In this document: piece by piece, positions 63,597-64,000 of the stretch
Numbering within the stretch: position 1 is the first letter of the stretch
Layout of the letters: the number at the start of each line of letters is the position of its first letter
Assembly: GCA_035602605.1 (NCBI GenBank)
Contig: DATNLZ010000037.1
Location: 62,001-126,000 of the forward strand
Source: DASQHY01 sp035602605
Lineage (GTDB): Bacteria; Acidobacteriota; Terriglobia; Acidiferrales; UBA7541
DNA: 64,000 nt
Direction of reading: 5' to 3'
The notes under the pieces: generated by a model
The model's input: the letters and a program-made list of their open reading frames with translations, nothing else
The model's database searches: none
Told to the model about the DNA's origin: nothing
Translations under genes and position numbers: made by a program

Positions 63597-64000
63597 GTGA
63601 AGCGCCCCGGCAGACGCGACCCGCGACAACTGGTCATTCTCACCGGGCTGAGTGGCTCCGGAAAAAGCACAGTCCTCAAAGCGTTTGAGGATATGGGCTT
63701 TTATTGCGTAGATAATCTGCCCGTAGACCTGATTCCCACATTTGCCGAATTGCACATGCGCGGCGGCGAGGAAAATGAACGCGCGGCACTTCTGGTAGAT
63801 GCGCGAGAGGGCAACCATCTCCGAAAGCTGACTGGAATTTTCCGGGAGCTGCGGCGTGACTATCCCGCGACGCTGGTGTTCATCGAAGCAAGCGATGAAG
63901 CATTACTGCGACGCTTTAGCGAAACTCGACGTCCCCACCCGCTGGGGCATGACCGTCCGGTTCGCGAGGGCCTTCGACGCGAACGCACCCTGACCGATCC
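63597..64000 (+). CDS. rapZ: RNase adapter / nucleotide-binding protein RapZ (3'-truncated)
   Basis: GTG 63597 opens a frame that stays open to the window end (134 codons). Walker A GLSGSGKST and the RapZ/YvcJ patterns FEDMGFYCVDNLPVDLIP and FRELRRDYPATLVFIEASDE are visible. RapZ controls GlmZ/GlmY decay in E. coli; in other bacteria its role is less defined. The position after rpoN is the usual one. About half of the protein lies outside the window. No hpf gene intervenes, unlike in E. coli. Confidence 0.9.
   Translation, partial: MKRPGRRDPRQLVILTGLSGSGKSTVLKAFEDMGFYCVDNLPVDLIPTFAELHMRGGEENERAALLVDAREGNHLRKLTGIFRELRRDYPATLVFIEASDEALLRRFSETRRPHPLGHDRPVREGLRRERTLTD

Noticed and set aside
1..64000. 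CRISPR arrays, transposases, integrases, prophage genes
   Set aside because: No direct-repeat arrays with spacers and no recombinase or phage structural motifs were seen on either strand.

Overview
The window looks like chromosomal DNA from an Acidobacteriota bacterium, probably class Terriglobia. The case rests on two very large Oar-type TonB-dependent receptors with an N-terminal carboxypeptidase-regulatory-like domain and no SusD partner, an Acidobacteria-style VWFA-related secreted protein, moderate-to-high G+C, and the housekeeping order lptC/A - lptB - rpoN - rapZ. Species identity is inference.

Layout. (1) 1-4230: iron-sulfur assembly genes iscU (5' end cut off), iscA, hscB, hscA, fdx and iscX, with a strong intrinsic terminator between iscA and hscB. 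(2) 4231-6801: a G+C-rich secreted alpha/beta-hydrolase gene, then the 3' remnant of a lipocalin-like gene and a tRNA-Glu(TTC). (3) 6900-34462: a pectin / rhamnogalacturonan and L-rhamnose utilisation locus. On the minus strand are a TonB receptor, a PL22 oligogalacturonate lyase and a GH106 alpha-L-rhamnosidase. Next come a LacI-family regulator and the plus-strand genes rhaI, rhaB and a fused rhamnulose-phosphate aldolase/dehydrogenase. A minus-strand operon follows with a CE12-type esterase and a rhamnose-type ABC transporter. Last are a GH51 arabinofuranosidase, a second esterase broken by a one-base frameshift, and a second TonB receptor. Four LacI-type operator-like sites sharing GTTTCTCA lie in three intergenic regions of this locus. 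(4) 34463-36319: an M20 metallopeptidase with an unusual insertion. (5) 36320-41949: a structured untranslated stretch, then four minor pilin genes (FimT/GspH, PilV, PilW and a 935-residue PilX-like protein). (6) 42284-49997: an unrecognised small protein, an ECF sigma / anti-sigma / secreted protein trio, a TIGR01777 epimerase, a MoaD-MoaE fusion, a VWA protein, an inositol-monophosphatase and a Tat-exported metallo-beta-lactamase-fold protein. (7) 50216-55612: nucleoside salvage (pyrimidine-nucleoside phosphorylase, NupC, purine-nucleoside phosphorylase, cytidine deaminase and an apparently exported amidohydrolase). (8) 55686-57522: a RodZ-like protein and a helical-repeat protein (minus). 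(9) 57851-64000: a GAF-GGDEF diguanylate cyclase, an LptC-LptA fusion, lptB, rpoN and rapZ (3' end cut off).

How the genes work together. The best-supported system is the rhamnose/pectin locus. Secreted enzymes would release rhamnose, arabinose and acetate from rhamnogalacturonan. TonB receptors would take oligosaccharides across the outer membrane, the ABC importer would move rhamnose into the cytoplasm, and RhaI, RhaB and the aldolase/dehydrogenase fusion would yield DHAP and lactate. The LacI protein is the obvious candidate for coordinating it. No classic previously unknown defence or mobile system is evident, and I saw no CRISPR array, integrase or transposase.
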